In this document: positions 14,416 to 16,765 of the stretch, piece by piece
How positions within the stretch are numbered: the first letter of the stretch is position 1
How the letters are laid out: each line of letters starts with the position of its first letter
Origin: Candidatus Bathyarchaeota archaeon
Lineage (GTDB): Archaea > Thermoproteota > Bathyarchaeia > 40CM-2-53-6 > FEN-987
DNA: 16,765 nt
Reading direction: 5' to 3'
Assembly (NCBI GenBank): GCA_022865625.1
Contig: JALHTB010000017.1
Coordinates: 1 to 16,765, forward strand
Translations under genes and position numbers: made by a program
Notes under the pieces: generated by a model
Databases searched by the model: none
The model's input: only the letters and a program-made list of their open reading frames with translations
Told to the model about the DNA's origin: nothing

Positions 14416-14709
14416 TTGACTGTGATCACGGTTCGCGTTCCTGACCGGTTGAGGAAGGAGATGCGCAAGGTCAAGTCGGTCAATTGGTCCGCGCTCCTGA
14501 GAGACGCCATCCAAGCACGGATTGAGGTGGAGCGGCGTGCCATGGCGAGGGACTGGGAACGAGTGCGCGAAGCCGGCGCCCGAGCTGATACAATCTACAA
14601 GGAAATGGCCACGAAGTACGGTTACATCGATTTCAACAGCGCGGAGACCATTCGATATTGGAGAGAAGCGAGATCCCGCGATACGTCCCAGACGCTTCAG
14701 TCGCGGTGA
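14416..14709 (+). CDS. vapB: Ribbon-helix-helix antitoxin (VapB family), second module
   Basis: 97 residues from TTG 14416 (GTG 14422 is possible). The longer open frame from 14317 adds residues unlike the family; the TATA and SD placement both favour 14416. The strand VITVRVPDRL, helix RKEMRKV and turn NWSALLRDAIQARIEVE make the ribbon-helix-helix. A long C-terminal region ends ETIRYWREARSRD. The gene overlaps vapC by 52 bases, unusually much for the family, so translation must be coupled or reinitiated. Confidence 0.8.
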   Translation: MTVITVRVPDRLRKEMRKVKSVNWSALLRDAIQARIEVERRAMARDWERVREAGARADTIYKEMATKYGYIDFNSAETIRYWREARSRDTSQTLQSR

Positions 14710-15107
14710 AGTGGTTCATCGAAGAGAAGGACAGCCGTCCTGCTCGACGGTTGAGAGAGCTCTTCCAAGAGGGAACAATTGACCTAGACGCTCCCACTTT
14801 GCTCAAGTATGAAGTCGCGTCAGCCCTGAGGTTTCATCCAGTGGCAAGATTCACTCCAAAACAACTCCGCGGCGTGATGAAATCGCTTGAGGACCTCCAG
14901 ATTATCCGCGAGCCGAACGATAGTGAGTGGGCAACCACCTTCGCCATCTCTCTAGAGAATCCGATATCAATCTACGACGCAGTCTATGTTGCCTTTGCTA
15001 TCCACGAGAACTCACAGATGGTCACTGCGGATAAGGTTCTAGTGACGCGACTGAAATCCGCCGAGACAAGACAAAGAACAATCATGCTAGCTGATCTGGC
15101 ATTGTGA
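14658..15107 (+). CDS. vapC: PIN-domain RNase toxin (VapC family), second module
   Basis: 149 residues from TTG, within the end of vapB. Acidic residues: D12 (PDASVAVKWF), E52 (LLKYEVASA), D107 (IYDAVYVAF) and D125 (MVTADKVLV). This is a complete PIN RNase, predicted to cleave structured RNA. The sequence YVPDASVAVKW starts after eight residues, so a later start is conceivable, but no other start codon lies before D12. It is clearly different from the module at 4365, so the two are separate acquisitions, not a duplication. Confidence 0.85.
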   Translation: MERSEIPRYVPDASVAVKWFIEEKDSRPARRLRELFQEGTIDLDAPTLLKYEVASALRFHPVARFTPKQLRGVMKSLEDLQIIREPNDSEWATTFAISLENPISIYDAVYVAFAIHENSQMVTADKVLVTRLKSAETRQRTIMLADLAL

Positions 15108-15386
15108 GTAGCTCAGATAGTAGCGCCATCTCTAAAGAGAGCACAACGCCTCTTGTGCGACACTCCATTCTCCTCGTGACTCGGCGTGGCGCCGAGGAGG
15201 AGCCTCACATCTGTCTTGGTCTTTTCTCATCAATTTGGCTGCGCGAAATGTGCGTCGCCTCGTCTTTGAGCATATTTGATCGATTCTCTCGGAGGCGTCG
15301 CGCCATTTTCGAGTCTCCTTGACTCCGCTCCACCCCGGCGGCTTGCTAGATGTCCGGTGCCTGTCAGTTCGCTCTGCGATCGTGGC
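15108..15386. other. Intergenic between convergent genes
   Basis: About 280 bases with only low-quality ORFs. A GC-rich GGCGTGGCGCC stretch near 15185 could fold, but no U-rich tail follows. Nothing else is seen. Confidence 0.4.
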
Positions 15387-15479
15387 CTACTCTTCTTGAC
15401 GTGTCGATTCCTCGAAGGCTTTGCGAGAGGCCAAACTGGGGTTGAGCTTCTTGTGCTTCTTCATCTCTTTGGATGACAT
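15387..15479 (-). CDS. Possible 30-residue ORF coupled to the PIN gene
   Basis: The PIN gene stop TAA overlaps an ATG (TAATG), starting a 30-residue frame (MSSKEMKKHKKLNPSLASRK, ending AFEESTRQEE). It is strongly charged, with lysines near the N-terminus and Glu near the end. The TAATG coupling supports translation, but the size and lack of a family mean it may be a chance ORF. Confidence 0.3.
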   Translation of the reverse strand: MSSKEMKKHKKLNPSLASRKAFEESTRQEE

Positions 15480-15877
15480 TATTCGAAGATCCTCTTGATC
15501 CCTTTCACTCTGTCGAGGGCTCTGTCATTTGAGTAGATTTCCTTCAGCTTGAGCCTCTCCATCTGTGCAACGTACACTCTATCGAAGAACTCTAGACGCG
15601 GATAAGAACGCTGGAGTTCTTTGGCTCTCAGTTCATCGGTGTAGGTCGTCTCGCACTTTCGGAGGCTTGAGTAGGACTCGACTGCGTCCAGGAAAATGTC
15701 CACATCGGCCTTTCTCTTGCGATACTCAAGCCATGCGCATGTCTCAGCTATTACCAAGCTTGATGTGACAGCTTCCTCACCGGAATCGATCCTCTCAAGG
15801 ATCCTCTTGGCGGTCGGCCCAAACTCGGGATGTGCTGTTATGACATAGAGGAAGACATTCGTCTCGACGAACCTCAA
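15479..15877 (-). CDS. vapC: PIN-domain RNase toxin of an AbrB-PIN pair
   Basis: 132 residues from TTG at 15877, 4 bases after the antitoxin stop. A longer frame to 15949 overlaps the antitoxin and lacks homology; the short start places MRFVETNVFLYV at the N-terminus, as in the family. E5 stands where most PIN proteins have the first catalytic Asp (DTN). E45 (IAETCAWLE), D99 (FFDRVYVAQM) and D118 (SNDRALD) fill the other positions. A Glu can still bind metal, so activity is possible but uncertain. No SD immediately before; a GGAG lies about 17 bases upstream. Confidence 0.82.
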   Translation of the reverse strand: MRFVETNVFLYVITAHPEFGPTAKRILERIDSGEEAVTSSLVIAETCAWLEYRKRKADVDIFLDAVESYSSLRKCETTYTDELRAKELQRSYPRLEFFDRVYVAQMERLKLKEIYSNDRALDRVKGIKRIFE

Positions 15878-15881
15878 ACGG

Positions 15882-16139
15882 TCACTTTCCCAGTTTACTC
15901 CTTTTGGCGATGGCCTCGCGTGCTCGCCGCTTGGGGTTTCGGTCCACAACTTCTGCTGCGAGGCCCCAAATTGCGTCGGTCGGGTTCTTGACGGGAACGA
16001 CGGGCCTAATGACTATCTCGCTCCCCTTCTGCACGGCCTCGAGCCTCGAACCTGACGTTATCCCGAGACGCTTTCTCAGCTCTCTCGGGAGTGTGACTCT
16101 GTGCTTCTCGTCCACAACCAACTCTGCCAATTGGCCCAC
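15882..16139 (-). CDS. AbrB/MazE-type (SpoVT-AbrB) antitoxin
   Basis: 85 residues from GTG. Residues 4-48 are the swapped-hairpin AbrB DNA-binding domain: LAELVVDEKHRVTLPRELRK (4-23), then RLGITSGSRLEAVQKGSEIV and IRP. The C-terminal tail (52-85) is basic and likely binds the PIN toxin. The pair with the following PIN gene is a VapBC-type module in an AbrB subclass. The GTG lies about 26-34 bases after a TATA box, so the mRNA is probably leaderless. Confidence 0.85.
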   Translation of the reverse strand: MGQLAELVVDEKHRVTLPRELRKRLGITSGSRLEAVQKGSEIVIRPVVPVKNPTDAIWGLAAEVVDRNPKRRAREAIAKRSKLGK

Positions 16140-16164
16140 CCGTATTTACCCACCAACATCGTGG

Positions 16165-16173
16165 GAATAATAA
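16165..16173 (-). promoter_or_regulatory. TATA box of the AbrB-PIN operon
   Basis: On the minus strand, CTTATTATT is centred about 30 bases before the GTG at 16139. This predicts a leaderless or nearly leaderless transcript. Confidence 0.5.
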
Positions 16174-16200
16174 GCTTTCCCGAGGGTTCGTGTTTGCCTT

Positions 16201-16380
16201 TCACCTGCACGCTATCTTCACGTCCCTCGGAGAGTAGAGGTCCAATTCGCCCGTAAGGGAATATTTGAGGGCGCGCTCTGAGATGACCATCATTGCCAGT
16301 GTTTCTCGGTCCTGAATGAGCGCGTCAAGTCTCATGCCGAGTTCTCCCAGCATGTTCTTGATCTCACTCTCTATATTCAA
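16201..16380 (-). CDS. Small 59-residue protein, possible antitoxin-linked
   Basis: TTG at 16380 opens a frame reading NIESEIKNMLGELGMRLDAL, then IQDRETLAMMVISERALKYS and LTGELDLYSPRDVKIACR, ending TGA 16201. It is a regular helical protein with an amphipathic N-terminal helix and is not a shadow, since the frame on the other strand has no domain. It lies 61 bases before the AbrB gene in the same orientation. I recall short archaeal proteins with an 'LKEFL..EPDLYS..DLK' ending but cannot name the family. The start codon is the only one in frame before residue 10. Confidence 0.5.
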   Translation of the reverse strand: MNIESEIKNMLGELGMRLDALIQDRETLAMMVISERALKYSLTGELDLYSPRDVKIACR

Positions 16381-16386
16381 CTGGCA

Positions 16387-16742
16387 TCACCAGTACCTTC
16401 TAGCTCCGCAAGCTAGTTGTTTTTCTAGGGTTCGATCAGAGCTGCGGCCGTGGGACCAACGCCTGCGTCTAGTGTCTTTCACGGCCATGAGGATCTGCTG
16501 TCTGGTGATGTGTCCTCTTTCCGCGAATCTTTCGCCATGCTCGAAGAGTTCTTTCCAGCTCGGTAGGGTTAGCTTCTTGCGTATGACCAAGCATTTTGTG
16601 CCCCCCACTAGCATGAGGTCCACTACTGTCAAAGAAGTCTGCGCTCGACCCTGTGAGTTCGGATTTCTGAAAGCATTTCGTTCTTGTCCCTGAATTCGAC
16701 GCATCCTCTGAGTTTCCTCAGGAGCTCGGGGGCGCTGACTCT
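16387..16742 (-). pseudogene. Frameshifted antitoxin-like gene
   Basis: Two frames look coding. The first (16742 to TGA 16629) reads LRKLRGCVEFRDKNEMLSEI, then RTHRVERRLL. The second, from about 16638 to TGA 16387, reads VVDLMLVGGTKCLVIRKKLT, then LPSWKELFEHGERFAERGHI and TRQQILMAVKDTRR. The second resembles the tail of AbrB-type antitoxins ('VIRKK..SWKELFE.GE..A...GIT.E.I..AVK..R'). A one-base shift near 16630-16638 would join them. No start codon precedes the first part within the window. The interpretation is tentative. Confidence 0.32.
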
Positions 16743-16765
16743 CTACCTAAGACTCAGCCTGCTCA

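Overview
The window looks archaeal. Several genes have a TATA-like box 24-30 nt before a start codon, with no Shine-Dalgarno, which suggests leaderless transcripts. GTG and TTG starts are common. The gene families (DUF433/PIN-like, VapBC, AbrB-PIN, HEPN, HicBA, DUF4143 ATPase, CARDB surface protein) are typical of archaeal accessory regions. I cannot fix the lineage; a TACK-type archaeon is a guess. No rRNA, tRNA or CRISPR array was seen.

Layout. 1-1457 (-): a compact, overlapping set of unrecognised genes, the last running off the left edge, perhaps from an integrated element. 1631-2226 (+): a DUF433 antitoxin followed by a frame-disrupted DUF5615 PIN-like toxin. 2227-2991: no convincing gene. 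2992-3972 (+): an NAD-dependent sugar-nucleotide epimerase. 4144-4799 (+): VapBC. 5002-5653: a tail-anchored membrane protein (-) and a small winged-helix ORF (+). 5761-7535 (+): a winged-helix regulator overlapping an AbiEii-like nucleotidyltransferase. 7723-8137 (-): a frameshifted HEPN gene. 8148-11665: two paralogous P-loop ATPase genes, both truncated, with hicBA between them and a DUF4143 ATPase (-) separating the second from a decayed C-terminal remnant. 11715-13890 (+): a CARDB surface protein, a YdjM/DUF457 membrane hydrolase and a small zinc-finger protein. 14087-14236 (-): an epimerase N-terminal remnant. 14416-15107 (+): a second VapBC. 15387-16742 (-): an AbrB-PIN module, two very small ORFs and a broken antitoxin-like gene.

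Overall this is an accessory island in which at least six toxin-antitoxin or related two-gene modules, intact and decayed, sit among gene fragments. The nested disruption of the P-loop ATPases by hicBA and the DUF4143 gene, and the long two-winged-helix regulator paired with a nucleotidyltransferase, are the most unusual features. All functions are read from sequence motifs by eye; no database search was possible.
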